Part shown: piece after piece, positions 24,166 to 33,302 of the stretch
How positions within the stretch are numbered: position 1 is the first letter of the stretch
How the letters are laid out: the number at the start of each line of letters is the position of its first letter
Source: an uncultured Alphaproteobacteria bacterium
GTDB taxonomy: Bacteria; Pseudomonadota; Alphaproteobacteria; Rhizobiales; Aestuariivirgaceae
Assembly (NCBI GenBank): GCA_937872985.1
Contig: CALMUW010000067.1
Location: forward strand, 1-42,842
Reading direction: 5' to 3'
Length of the DNA: 42,842 nt
Made by a program: the position numbers and the translations under genes
Notes under the pieces: model-generated
Database searches by the model: none
What the model saw: only the letters and a program-made list of their open reading frames with translations
What the model was told of the DNA's origin: nothing

Positions 24166-24452
24166 CTTTGCCCTTCCCGGCCTTGCGGCAATATTTCCCA
24201 GAGGCTGAAATCTAACTGATTTCACTGACGAATTCCACCATGTCAGGGGCGGGAAAAGAGCGCCCGCAGGGTCTTGCGGCAGCCGTGCAATGGCTTGCCT
24301 TGGCCGAAGTCGAGGCGATATAAGCGGCGATGTGAACAACGGGGCCAGGCTCGATTCCGACAGGAATGGGGTTTGCCCTGTGATGTCTGGCTTGCGGCGA
24401 GGGTCCTTCCGGGTCTTTTGGTCACGCCGGGTCGGAGAGTGAAGGGCTGTCA
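24166..24452. promoter_or_regulatory. Divergent intergenic region between the PglC-like operon and wbuX
   Basis: If the short PglC-like start is right, 287 bases separate two divergent operons. The stretch must hold promoters for both. It contains a 7-bp inverted repeat, TGAAATC (24206-24212) and GATTTCA (24218-24224). No clear -35/-10 pair could be assigned. Confidence 0.4.
24206..24224. promoter_or_regulatory. Perfect inverted repeat in the divergent region
   Basis: TGAAATC, loop TAACT, GATTTCA. It lies about 40 bases upstream of the proposed PglC-like start codon, a suitable place for an operator. It could equally be a small chance palindrome. Confidence 0.25.
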
Positions 24453-25586
24453 ATGCGATCCTACCAGATTTGCACCTCCTGCGTAATGGATACCTCCGAC
24501 AGCAAGATCACCTTTGATGATCAGGGCGTCTGCGATCATTGTCGTGATTTTCAAGCCCATGTGAAGCCCAACTGGCATCCTGATGATCAAGGCAAGGCAG
24601 AGTTTCGCCAGATCGCCGAGAAAATCAAAGCCTCGCGCGGCGCCCGCCCCTTCGACTGCATCATCGGCATGAGCGGCGGCATCGACAGTTCCTATCTGCT
24701 GCATCTCGCGGTCACGGAATTTGGTCTCAAGCCTCTGGTCTTCCATGTCGATGGCGGCTGGAATTCCGATATCGCCGTCAGCAACATTCAGGCGATGATC
24801 GAGAAGCTCGGGCTTGATCTCTACACGGAGGTGATCAACTGGCAGGAAATGCGCGACTTCCAGCTTGCCTTCTTCAAGTCGGGTGTGCCGCATATCGACA
24901 TTCCGCAGGACCACGCCTTCATCGCCACGCTCTATCACTTCGCCCACAAGCACAAGATCAAGTACATTCTGAACGGCGGCAACATCTCGACCGAATGTGT
25001 GCGCAATCCCAAGGAATGGCTCTATTACGGCACGGACATGCGCCAGCTTCGCGATATCCAGCGCCGCTTCTGCACCCGGCCGCTCAAGACCTATCCCTTC
25101 AGCAGCATCCTCTTCCACAAGGTCTATCTGCGTTATCTCAAGGGCGTCGAGGTGGTGAAACCCCTGAACTACCTGCCCTACACCAAGGAGCTGGCGGTCA
25201 GGGAACTGTCGGAAACATACGGCTATCGGCCCTATCCGCAAAAGCACTTCGAATCGCGTTTCACCAAGTTTTACGAGGGTTACTGGCTGCCCACCCGGTT
25301 TGGCTATGATACGAGGCGGGTGCAGTTTTCGAGCCTCATTCTCACCGGGCAGATGACGCGTGCCGAGGCGCTGGAACGGCTGAAGAAGCCCGCCTATGAC
25401 CCGGCGACCATCGACGAGGAATTTGAATATATCGCCAACAAACTCGGCATCAGCGTCGAGGAATTGCGCCACTATCACACCATGCCGCGCAAGACCTACA
25501 AGGATTATGCCAATCAGGAATGGCTGTTTGATCTCGGGGCCAAGGCCATGAAGGCATTGGGCCTGGAGCGAGCGATCAAGCGATGA
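24453..25586 (+). CDS. wbuX: N-acetyl sugar amidotransferase (WbuX/WbpG/PseA family)
   Basis: The 377-residue protein has two Cys pairs at the N-terminus (CTSC at 7-10, CDHC at 27-30) that may bind zinc. The ATP-pyrophosphatase P-loop is GMSGGIDSSYLL. The family activates an acetamido group with ATP and converts it to an acetamidino group using ammonia from the partner HisH/HisF-like pair. WbpG of Pseudomonas is the known example, acting on a UDP-ManNAc3NAcA-type sugar. It overlaps the next gene by 4 bases (ATGA), and the three genes wbuX-wbuY-wbuZ are in the standard order. Confidence 0.92.
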   Translation: MRSYQICTSCVMDTSDSKITFDDQGVCDHCRDFQAHVKPNWHPDDQGKAEFRQIAEKIKASRGARPFDCIIGMSGGIDSSYLLHLAVTEFGLKPLVFHVDGGWNSDIAVSNIQAMIEKLGLDLYTEVINWQEMRDFQLAFFKSGVPHIDIPQDHAFIATLYHFAHKHKIKYILNGGNISTECVRNPKEWLYYGTDMRQLRDIQRRFCTRPLKTYPFSSILFHKVYLRYLKGVEVVKPLNYLPYTKELAVRELSETYGYRPYPQKHFESRFTKFYEGYWLPTRFGYDTRRVQFSSLILTGQMTRAEALERLKKPAYDPATIDEEFEYIANKLGISVEELRHYHTMPRKTYKDYANQEWLFDLGAKAMKALGLERAIKR

Positions 25587-26197
25587 TCGGCATCATCAAC
25601 TACGGCTCGGGCAATGTTGGCGCCATTGCCAACATCTACAAGCAGTTGCGGATTCCGCATCTCGTCAGCGGCGATCTCGCCGCGCTTGAACAGGCGGAGC
25701 GCTACATTCTGCCGGGGGTGGGCGACTTCGACACCACCATGCAGCATGTGCGCGACAGCGGCATGGTGGACCTGTTGAACGAGCAGGTTCTGGTGCGGAA
25801 GAAAAAGGTTCTCGGCATCTGTGTGGGCATGCAGCTTCTGGCCGAGTCGAGTGAAGAAGGCTCCCTGCCCGGTCTGGGCTGGATTGCGGGGCGCGTGCGG
25901 CGCATCGATGCCGGCAAGCTGGCGCACAAGCCGAAGCTGCCGCACATGGGCTGGAACGACGTGCGCGAGGTGAGGGTGACGGGCCTCCTGTCGGGGGTCG
26001 ATCTGGGCCGTGGCTTCTATTTTCTGCACAGCTATCATTTTGCCGCTGCCCGGCCGGAGGATGTCATCGCCACCGTTGCCTATGGCGCGGAGATGGCCTG
26101 TGGCGTGGCCCATGGCAATGTCTATGGTTTTCAATTCCACCCGGAAAAAAGCCACGCCAATGGCGTTGCCGTATTCCGCAACTTTGCGCAGATCTGA
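25583..26197 (+). CDS. wbuY: HisH-type glutamine amidotransferase for sugar amidation
   Basis: The 204-residue class I amidotransferase has the catalytic cysteine in GICVGMQLL (Cys80) and His186/Glu188 in FQFHPEKS. The first residues (IGIINYGSGNVGAI) are typical of HisH. It releases ammonia from glutamine, to be channelled through the HisF-like partner to WbuX. No other histidine genes are present, and position in the wbuXYZ triplet argues against a histidine-biosynthesis role. Confidence 0.92.
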   Translation: MIGIINYGSGNVGAIANIYKQLRIPHLVSGDLAALEQAERYILPGVGDFDTTMQHVRDSGMVDLLNEQVLVRKKKVLGICVGMQLLAESSEEGSLPGLGWIAGRVRRIDAGKLAHKPKLPHMGWNDVREVRVTGLLSGVDLGRGFYFLHSYHFAAARPEDVIATVAYGAEMACGVAHGNVYGFQFHPEKSHANGVAVFRNFAQI

Positions 26198-26199
26198 TC

Positions 26200-26952
26200 A
26201 TGCTGCGCTCCCGGATCATTCCCTGTCTGCTGATGCAGGATGGCGGGTTGGTGAAAACCCGGCAGTTCGGCGACCCTCGCTATGTCGGCGATCCCCTGAA
26301 CGCGGTGAAGATTTTCAATGAGAAGGAAGTGGACGAACTGTGCTTCCTCGACATTGATGCGACCGTGAAGGGCCATACGCCGGACCTTGAGCTGTTGCGC
26401 CATCTTGCGGTGCAGTCACGCATGCCGCTGTGTTATGGCGGGGGCATCAGGGATGCCAAAACGGCGGCGGCCATCGTCGGTCTCGGCTTTGAGAAGATTT
26501 CCGTTTCGGCGGCCGCCCTGGAGCGGCCGCAACTGGTGCGTGAAATGTCGGAGGCGGTCGGGGCGCAAAGCGTGGTGGTGACGCTCGACATCCGCAAGAA
26601 CAAGCTGTTTGCGGGCGAGACCGTCTACTCGCACAACGGCACGAAGAAACACAAGGTGCCGCTTCTGGAATTCTGCCAGACAGTCGAAAGTCTCGGCGCG
26701 GGCGAGATCGGGATCAACCACATCGATCGCGACGGCATGATGCAGGGCTATGACCTCGATCTGGCGCGGCGGTTGCGCGCGGCGGTGTCGTGTCCCATCA
26801 CGCTGTCCGGCGGGGCGGGCACGGTGGGCCACATGCAGGATCTCATTGATGCCGTGGGGATTGTCGGGGCAGCGGCGGGCAGCATGTTCGTGTTCAAGGG
26901 CGAGTATCGCGCCGTGCTCATCAACTATGACCGGCCCGCGCGGCTCAACTGA
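26200..26952 (+). CDS. wbuZ: HisF-like glycosyl amidation-associated protein
   Basis: The 250-residue TIM barrel aligns with HisF along its full length (RIIPCLL at the start, CYGGGIRD, LSGGAG). In true HisF the catalytic Asp11 lies in a CLDV motif; here residue 11 is leucine (PCLLMQDGG), while the equivalent of Asp130 is kept (VTLDIRK, Asp130). This suggests that it lost the cyclase reaction and only forms the ammonia tunnel with the HisH-like partner. The start codon follows the wbuY stop by 2 bases. Confidence 0.92.
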   Translation: MLRSRIIPCLLMQDGGLVKTRQFGDPRYVGDPLNAVKIFNEKEVDELCFLDIDATVKGHTPDLELLRHLAVQSRMPLCYGGGIRDAKTAAAIVGLGFEKISVSAAALERPQLVREMSEAVGAQSVVVTLDIRKNKLFAGETVYSHNGTKKHKVPLLEFCQTVESLGAGEIGINHIDRDGMMQGYDLDLARRLRAAVSCPITLSGGAGTVGHMQDLIDAVGIVGAAAGSMFVFKGEYRAVLINYDRPARLN

Positions 26953-26964
26953 AGGGACGGCCCG

Positions 26965-29094
26965 ATGAAGCAGGTGGTGCAGAATTTTGAAAACGGCCAG
27001 ACCTATCTGGCCGATGTGCCCGCGCCCGCCGGCGACCGCAACAGCCTGATCATCGCCACCACGGCAAGCCTGATTTCACCGGGCACAGAGCGCATGCTGG
27101 TGGATTTCGGCCGGGCTTCGCTCATCAACAAGGTGCGCAAGCAGCCGGACAAGGTGAAGGCGGTTCTGGCCAAGGTGCGCACCGACGGCCTGCTGCAGAC
27201 GGTGAGCGCGGTCAAGTCCAAGCTCGCCCAGCCCATTCCGCTCGGTTACTGCAATGTCGGCAAGGTGGTGGCGGCGGGGGCTGCGGCGGGTGATTTCAAA
27301 CCCGGTGATCGGGTGGTGTCCAATGGCGCGCATGCGGAAGTGGTGCGCGTACCCCATACGTTGTGCGCCCGGATTCCCGATGGGGTGAGCGATGAGACGG
27401 CGGCCTTCACCGTGCTGGCGGCCATCGGCCTTCAGGGCATGAGATTGCTGGAGCCGCGCCTCGGCGAAAGCGTCGCGGTGATCGGGGCGGGCCTCATTGG
27501 TCTCCTCACCATCCAGATGTTGCTGGCCAATGGCTGCCGCGTGCTCGCCATCGATTTTGACGAGGCCAAATTGCACCTGGCCAGAAGCTATGGCGCCGAG
27601 ATCTGCAATGTCGCCGGCGGGGCCGATCCGGTGGCGGCAGGGCTGGCCTTCAGCCGGCATCATGGCGTCGATGGCGTCATTATAGCAGCCTCCACCGCTT
27701 CTTCCGATCCGATCACGCAGGCGGCGCGCATGAGCCGCAAGCGCGGGCGCATCATCATGGTGGGGGTCACCGGCATGGAGTTGAACCGCGCCGACTTCTA
27801 CGAGAAGGAACTCAGTTTCCAGGTGTCCTGTTCCTATGGGCCGGGGCGCTATGATCCCGCCTATGAGGGTCAAGGGCAGGATTATCCCTATGCCTTCGTG
27901 CGCTGGACCGAGCAGCGCAATTTTGAAGCGGTGCTCGACCTCATGGCGGCGGGAAGGCTTGATGTTTCGGCCCTGGTATCGCGGCGGGTGGACATTGGCG
28001 AAGCCGCTGCGGCCTATGACGATCTGGCCAGCGGCAAGGCGGGTCTGGGCATTCTTCTCACCTATGGGGCGCCACTGGCCGAACGCCTGAAGCAGACCAT
28101 GCCGCTGGCCGGAGGTGGCGTGCAGCGCGCTGACAAGCCGGTACTGGGAGTGATCGGCGCGGGCAATTATGCCACGCGCATGTTGCTGCCTGCCTTCAAG
28201 GCGGCGGGGGCGCAGTTCAATGCGCTGGCCGCCACCACGGGCCTGAACCCGGTGGTGCATGGCGACAAGGCAGGTTTTGCCGAGGCGACAACCGATATTG
28301 CCCGGGTGCTGGCTGATCCCGCCACCACGGCAGTGGTCATCGCCACGCGCCATGGGTCGCATGCGTCACTGGCCGCGCAGGCCCTGGCAGCGGGCAAGCA
28401 TGTGTTTGTGGAAAAGCCGCTGGCCGTCGACCGCGAAGGATTGGCGACGGTGAAGGCCGCCTGGTCCACGTCGCCGGGCGATGGCCTGCAGCTCATGGTG
28501 GGTTTCAACCGGCGCTTTGCCCCGCAGGTTCTGAAGATGAAGGCGCTGCTGGCGGCGGTGTCGGGCCCCAAGTCCTTCATTCTCACCATGAATGCCGGAA
28601 CGATTCCGGCCGGGCACTGGACCCAGGACACGGGGCAGGGCGGGGGCCGCATCGTGGGTGAAGCCTGTCATCATATCGATCTCGCGCGGTTCCTGGCAGG
28701 TTCGCTCATCACGCGGGTCGAGGCCCAGAGTCTCAAGTCCGGCAATGCCGGGCAGGCGCATGACGATACGGCTTCCATCACCCTGGGCTTCGCCGATGGA
28801 TCGCTGGCCACCATTCATTATTTCGCCAATGGCTCGGCGCAGTTTTCCAAGGAACGCATCGAGGCCTTTGCCGCCGGGGGCATTCTGCAGCTCGACAATT
28901 TCCGCACCCTGCGCGGCTTCGGCTGGAAGGGGTTCAGCAAGATGGCCCTGTGGCAGCAGGACAAGGGCCAGACGGCCTGTGCGGCAGCCTTCCTTGCCGC
29001 GGTTTCGAGCGGCCGGCCCGCCATTCCGCGCGACGAGATTCTGGAGGTCGCGGAGGTGACGCTCAAGGCGGCGGAATTGTTGCAGGTGTCATGA
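26965..29094 (+). CDS. Two-domain oxidoreductase: zinc-type alcohol dehydrogenase-like domain fused to a Gfo/Idh/MocA domain
   Basis: The 709-residue protein has an N-terminal MDR/alcohol-dehydrogenase-like half (GYCNVGKVVAAG, then the nucleotide-binding AVIGAGLIGLLTIQMLL near residue 175) and a C-terminal Gfo/Idh/MocA half (LGVIGAGNYATRMLLPAF from about residue 395, then FVEKPLAVD and GGGRIVGEACHHIDLARFL). The fusion is a recognised architecture beside heparinase II/III genes in surface-polysaccharide loci. Both halves probably bind NAD(P). The reaction is unknown; an oxidation/reduction of a sugar precursor or polymer end is a guess. It overlaps the next gene by 4 bases (ATGA). Confidence 0.85.
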   Translation: MKQVVQNFENGQTYLADVPAPAGDRNSLIIATTASLISPGTERMLVDFGRASLINKVRKQPDKVKAVLAKVRTDGLLQTVSAVKSKLAQPIPLGYCNVGKVVAAGAAAGDFKPGDRVVSNGAHAEVVRVPHTLCARIPDGVSDETAAFTVLAAIGLQGMRLLEPRLGESVAVIGAGLIGLLTIQMLLANGCRVLAIDFDEAKLHLARSYGAEICNVAGGADPVAAGLAFSRHHGVDGVIIAASTASSDPITQAARMSRKRGRIIMVGVTGMELNRADFYEKELSFQVSCSYGPGRYDPAYEGQGQDYPYAFVRWTEQRNFEAVLDLMAAGRLDVSALVSRRVDIGEAAAAYDDLASGKAGLGILLTYGAPLAERLKQTMPLAGGGVQRADKPVLGVIGAGNYATRMLLPAFKAAGAQFNALAATTGLNPVVHGDKAGFAEATTDIARVLADPATTAVVIATRHGSHASLAAQALAAGKHVFVEKPLAVDREGLATVKAAWSTSPGDGLQLMVGFNRRFAPQVLKMKALLAAVSGPKSFILTMNAGTIPAGHWTQDTGQGGGRIVGEACHHIDLARFLAGSLITRVEAQSLKSGNAGQAHDDTASITLGFADGSLATIHYFANGSAQFSKERIEAFAAGGILQLDNFRTLRGFGWKGFSKMALWQQDKGQTACAAAFLAAVSSGRPAIPRDEILEVAEVTLKAAELLQVS

Positions 29095-30905
29095 CGGCGC
29101 TGCTCGCCAGGCTTCGAACCTATCGCGCGCTTGGCGTGGCGAATGTTCTGGCTGTGGCAGGCTATCGCCTGGCGTTGCGGGCGGGGCTGCACCCGGTTCA
29201 GCGCATCCGGGCCGACAGCCCGGCGGGCGATTTTTTTGCAGGCCCGGTGGCCCGCGACGAGGCCGGGATTGCTGCCGCCCGTGCCCTCGATCTCTTCGGC
29301 TGGCACCGGGTTCACCTGTCCGGCGCGCCGCCGCAGTGGAATGCCAATGTGGTGACCGGCCTTGCCCCCGCCGAAAACGGCAGGCCATGGTTTGCCTACG
29401 ATGATTTTGACCCTGCCCTTGGCGACATCAAGCTGGTCTGGGAGTTGTCGCGCTTTACCTGGGTGCCGGTTCTGGCGCAGGCGGCGCGGCAGGGCGATGG
29501 TGATGCGCTGGTCACGCTCAATGCCTGGCTCAGCGATTGGCTGAAGCACAATCCGCCCTATCTGGGGCGGCAATGGAAATGCGGCCAGGAGGCTTCCTTC
29601 CGGGTCATCAATCTGTGGCTGGCGGCAGACATTCTGGGGACGGAAACGCCCGCGCTGCAGGCTTTCATTGCTCTGCATCTGCGCCGCATTGCGCCCACCA
29701 TGGCCTATGCCCGGGCGCAGGACAACAATCACGGCACCTCGGAAGCGGCGGCCCTGTTTGTGGGTGGCCTGGCGCTGGGGCCGGAGGGTGCTGGTTACGT
29801 CCGGCAGGGGCGTCAGGCGCTGGAAGAGCGGGTGCGGGCACTGTTCAACGGGGCAGGCGGTTTTTCCCAATACTCCATGGTCTATCATCGCCTGGCTTTG
29901 GATACGCTGGGGCTGGCCGAAGTGGCGCGGCGGCGGCATGGTGCGGCGGCGTTCTCATCCGGCCTGCAACAGCGCATGGCGGCAGCCGCCGACTGGCTTT
30001 ACGACCGCATGGCGGTTTCCGGTGATGCGCCGAACTTCGGCGCCAATGACGGGGCCAATCTTCTGGGTTTTACCGGAGCGGCGTTCCGCGATTTCCGGCC
30101 CAGTGCGGCTTTGGCTCTGGCCCTGTGGCGGCAGCGAATCTTGCCCGGCAAGCCTGTCATTCTCGACTGGCTCGGGATTGCGCCACCGCCGGAAGAGGTG
30201 CGTGCTCCACGCTCAAGCCATGATGCCGAGGGCGGCACCCTTGTCCTGCGGCGCGGCGAGGCGTTGGCCTTCCTGCATTATCCGCGCTTCCGTTTCCGTC
30301 CCGGTCAGGCGGATCTGCTGCATCTCGATTTCTGGCTCGGAGGCATGAACCTGCTGCGTGACGGCGGCAGCTACAGCTATAATACCGATGCTGAGACCTA
30401 TGATTATTTTTCCGGCATGGCGGGCCACAACACGGTGCAGTTCGATGGGCGCCAGCCCATGCCGCGGCTGGGGCGCTTCCTGTTTGCCGACTGGCCGCAA
30501 GGTGAGATCACACAGGGTGTCATGGCGGAGGGAGAGGCGGAAGGTTTTGCCGTTGCCTATGAAGATGCGCAAGGTGCGCGCCATGACCGGGCGGTGCGGC
30601 TGGAGCCGCAGCGTCTGTCGGTGCACGACGCGGTGCGGGGCTTTGTCAGGGAGGCGGTGGTGCGCTGGCGGCTTGCCCCGGCCGACTGGCGGCTGGAACG
30701 CGAAGGCCAGGAGGTGGTGCTCGAGGCCCAGGTGGCAGGCCGCCGCATCCGCTTGACTGTCACGGCATCGGCTGGTCTGTCTTCGGTGCGCCTGACGGAG
30801 GGTTGGGAATCGCGCCACTATATGGAAAAGACGGCGCTGCCGGTTCTCGCAATCGGCTTGAGCGGGCCGGGCCGGGTCGGCACAGTGATGGAATGGGCGG
30901 CGTGA
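29091..30905 (+). CDS. Heparinase II/III family protein
   Basis: The 604-residue protein has an alpha-barrel N-terminal region (WKCGQEASFRVINLW, AQDNNHGTSEAAALF with the conserved Asn-His) and a C-terminal beta-sandwich beginning near GGTLVLRRGEALAFLHYPR, with GMAGHNTVQFDGRQPMP. Lyases of this family cleave acidic polysaccharides by beta-elimination. In a synthesis locus it may trim or edit the polymer, or act as a transferase-like paralogue. No signal peptide is obvious at the N-terminus, which is unusual for a lyase acting outside the cytoplasm. ATG 29091 overlaps the preceding stop codon. Confidence 0.85.
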   Translation: MTALLARLRTYRALGVANVLAVAGYRLALRAGLHPVQRIRADSPAGDFFAGPVARDEAGIAAARALDLFGWHRVHLSGAPPQWNANVVTGLAPAENGRPWFAYDDFDPALGDIKLVWELSRFTWVPVLAQAARQGDGDALVTLNAWLSDWLKHNPPYLGRQWKCGQEASFRVINLWLAADILGTETPALQAFIALHLRRIAPTMAYARAQDNNHGTSEAAALFVGGLALGPEGAGYVRQGRQALEERVRALFNGAGGFSQYSMVYHRLALDTLGLAEVARRRHGAAAFSSGLQQRMAAAADWLYDRMAVSGDAPNFGANDGANLLGFTGAAFRDFRPSAALALALWRQRILPGKPVILDWLGIAPPPEEVRAPRSSHDAEGGTLVLRRGEALAFLHYPRFRFRPGQADLLHLDFWLGGMNLLRDGGSYSYNTDAETYDYFSGMAGHNTVQFDGRQPMPRLGRFLFADWPQGEITQGVMAEGEAEGFAVAYEDAQGARHDRAVRLEPQRLSVHDAVRGFVREAVVRWRLAPADWRLEREGQEVVLEAQVAGRRIRLTVTASAGLSSVRLTEGWESRHYMEKTALPVLAIGLSGPGRVGTVMEWAA

Positions 30906-32128
30906 AGGTTCTCTATTATCATCAGCACTTCTCCACCCCGGAAGGTTCCACCGGCACGCGTTCCTATGAAATGGCGCGGCACCTTCTGGCGCGCGGTCAT
31001 CAAGTGACCATGGTTTGCGGCAGTTACAAGGGCGGCAAGACGGGTCTTGCCGGTCCCTTCCGCGGGGGCATGCGGCGTGGGCTGGTGGATGGCATCGACG
31101 TGGTGGAACTGGAACTCGACTATGCCAATGCCCATGGCCTTGCCCGGCGCAGCCTCACCTTTCTGCGCTTTGCGGCTCGAGGTGCGGCCCTTGCCTTCCG
31201 CGAATCCTATGATGTGCTCTTTGCCACATCAACGCCGCTGACGGCAGGCATCCCCGGCATTCTGGCGCACTGGTTCAGGCGCAAGCCCTTTGTCTTTGAG
31301 GTCCGCGACCTGTGGCCGGAATTGCCCAAGGCCATGGGCGTCATCACCAATCCGGTCGTGCTGGGTTTGATGTCCGTGCTGGAATGGCTGTCCTATCATT
31401 CCGCGCAGCAGGTCATTGCCCTTTCGCCCGGCATGGCGGAAGGCATTGCGCGCCGGGGCATTGCGCGCCAGCGCATCACCACCGTGCCCAATGGCTGTGA
31501 CGTGGAAATGTTCGACACCGTGACCGCGACCTGGCGGCCGGAGGGCGTGTCAGAGTCAGATTTTCTGGCGGTCTATGGTGGCACCTTTGGCATGGCCAAT
31601 GGTCTGGCGGCGGTGCTGGCGGCGGCGGCGCAATTGAAGAAGCGCGGCCGGGACGACATCAAGTTGGTGTTGATCGGTGACGGCAAGCTCAAGCCGACGC
31701 TCATGGCAGAGATCGAGGCCCGCGGCCTCGATCATGTGCTTCTGCTCGATCCCGTGCCCAAGCGCCGTCTGGCGGGTCTGTTGAAGGCATCAGACCTGGG
31801 TCTGCAAATCCTCGCCGATGTGCCGGCCTTCTATGACGGCACCTCACCCAACAAGTTCTTCGATTATATCGCCTGCGGCTTGCCGGTCCTGATCAATTAC
31901 CCGGGCTGGCTGGCGCGTTTCGTGATGGCTGAGAAGATCGGCTTTGCGGTGCCTCCCAATGATCCTGCCGCCTTTGCCGATGCCCTGGAAAAGGCGGCGG
32001 ACGACAGGACGGCGGTAGCTGCGATGGGCCTTGCGGCGCGCCGGGCAGCGGCGCAGCACTTCAAACGCAGCGATCTGGCGCAGCGTTGGATCGATACCGT
32101 CACGGGCGCAGTGCAGGGGCCGATGTGA
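30893..32128 (+). CDS. Glycosyltransferase GT4, WbuB-like
   Basis: The 411-residue protein begins KVLYYHQHFSTPEGSTGTRS, a hallmark of WbuB-type transferases. It has FEVRDLWPELPKAMG and the donor-site segment SPNKFFDYIACGLPVL. E. coli WbuB is reported as an N-acetyl-L-fucosamine transferase. An FnlA-like gene lies at 39571, so a FucNAc-type donor is plausible, although that gene is frameshifted. ATG 30893 overlaps the heparinase gene by 13 bases; GTG 30902 (GTGA overlap with its stop) is an equally reasonable start. Confidence 0.86.
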   Translation: MGGVKVLYYHQHFSTPEGSTGTRSYEMARHLLARGHQVTMVCGSYKGGKTGLAGPFRGGMRRGLVDGIDVVELELDYANAHGLARRSLTFLRFAARGAALAFRESYDVLFATSTPLTAGIPGILAHWFRRKPFVFEVRDLWPELPKAMGVITNPVVLGLMSVLEWLSYHSAQQVIALSPGMAEGIARRGIARQRITTVPNGCDVEMFDTVTATWRPEGVSESDFLAVYGGTFGMANGLAAVLAAAAQLKKRGRDDIKLVLIGDGKLKPTLMAEIEARGLDHVLLLDPVPKRRLAGLLKASDLGLQILADVPAFYDGTSPNKFFDYIACGLPVLINYPGWLARFVMAEKIGFAVPPNDPAAFADALEKAADDRTAVAAMGLAARRAAAQHFKRSDLAQRWIDTVTGAVQGPM

Positions 32129-33189
32129 TGACCGCAAAGCCCACGGTGATCATTCTGCAAAACGACATCATGGCCTATCGCAAGCCGCTCTATAACGGCC
32201 TGGCAGAATTCTACCGGGTGGTGGTGGTGCATGCCGGCAAGATGTCGCGCACTGCCCAGGACAGTTATGAAGAAGTGATCCTGGCCCGGCGCACGCTGGG
32301 CCCTTTTCAGTTTCTCCGGGGGTTGCGCAAACATCTCGCTCATGAAACACCGGTGGCGGTGGTGGGCATGTTCGACCTGCGCTGGCCGCAATATCTGACG
32401 CGCTGGGGGGCGGTGAAAACCGCGCGGTTTTTGTTGTGGGGTCACCGTTATTCCGGTCGGCGTCTGGCCAATTGGGCGCGCGACCGGATCATGGCCCTGG
32501 CCGATGGTCTCATTCTTTATGGCACCGAAGACCTGGCGGCGTTGCGGGCGCGCGGGTTTCCCGGGGACAGGATTTTCTTTGCTCACAATACCATGGCGAT
32601 TGACAATCACCGCGACATGAGTGGAGAAGAAAAATCGAGCTTTCTTTATGTGGGCCGCTTGCAGGAGCGCAAGGCCATCGACCGGTTCATGGCGGGCTTT
32701 GCCGCCATCAGGAATGATCTTCCCCCTGCCGCCCGGTTTGAAATCGTCGGCGATGGTGAAGCCCGGGCCGCGCTGGAGAATGCGGCGGTGAGGCTGGGCA
32801 TCGCCGACCGGGTGGTGTTCCACGGCAAGATTCTTGACGATGACCGGCTGCGCACCATTTTCGGCCGCGCCCATGCCTATGTGTCGGACAATGTGGGTCT
32901 GGCCGTGTTGCACAGTTTTGCCTACGGAGTGCCCATCATCACCGTGGCGCCAGGCGCCTTGGTCCGCACCAATTTTCGCCATGGGCCGGAGTATCAGAAC
33001 CTTCGGCATGGGGAAAATTCCCTCATCTGCGACGGCGATGCCGCCATTGCAGATGCCATGCGGCGGATGGTGCGCGAGCCGGAGTTCGGCCGCAGGTTGG
33101 GCCATGACGGTTACCGGCTTTATGCCGGTGAGCGGTTGATGGAACACATGGTTGCGGGCTTTCGTCAGGCTGTTTCTGGCTGCAGGTAA
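32128..33189 (+). CDS. Glycosyltransferase, GT4 family
   Basis: The 353-residue GT-B protein has the C-terminal donor domain segments SFLYVGRLQERKAIDRFM and FEIVGDGEARAALEN. A weaker version of the usual E-x7-E region lies at VGLAVLHSFAYGVPII. ATG 32128 shares bases with the stop codon of the preceding gene (TGATG), so coupling is likely. It is the last gene of the wbuX-led operon; an AT-rich gap follows. Donor and acceptor are unknown. Confidence 0.83.
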   Translation: MTAKPTVIILQNDIMAYRKPLYNGLAEFYRVVVVHAGKMSRTAQDSYEEVILARRTLGPFQFLRGLRKHLAHETPVAVVGMFDLRWPQYLTRWGAVKTARFLLWGHRYSGRRLANWARDRIMALADGLILYGTEDLAALRARGFPGDRIFFAHNTMAIDNHRDMSGEEKSSFLYVGRLQERKAIDRFMAGFAAIRNDLPPAARFEIVGDGEARAALENAAVRLGIADRVVFHGKILDDDRLRTIFGRAHAYVSDNVGLAVLHSFAYGVPIITVAPGALVRTNFRHGPEYQNLRHGENSLICDGDAAIADAMRRMVREPEFGRRLGHDGYRLYAGERLMEHMVAGFRQAVSGCR

Positions 33190-33302
33190 GTGCGCATCTA
33201 AAACACATCATATGTTTTGAATATATTCTGGATTCAGGCACAAGCGGGTGTTGTATACTTTGTCGTTATGTGAGAGCTTGTGCCGGGAACTCGGGGGCTT
33301 CA
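33190..33302 (+). promoter_or_regulatory. AT-rich gap with a candidate -10 element, upstream of asnB
   Basis: This 113-base gap is clearly richer in A+T than the flanking genes. TATACT (33254-33259) is a good -10 match; the region 17 bases upstream (GATTCA, 33231-33236) is a poor -35. The gap interrupts a long run of overlapping genes, so a separate promoter for the asnB unit is plausible. Confidence 0.35.

Noticed and set aside
24166..24453. N-terminal extension of the PglC-like transferase by 96 residues
   Set aside because: No similarity to the family. It would overlap the start codon of wbuX, while a GTG with a good Shine-Dalgarno at 24165 gives the normal length.
25583..26952. hisH and hisF as part of histidine biosynthesis
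   Set aside because: They are embedded between a sugar amidotransferase and glycan genes, no other his genes are present, and the HisF-like protein lacks the catalytic Asp11.
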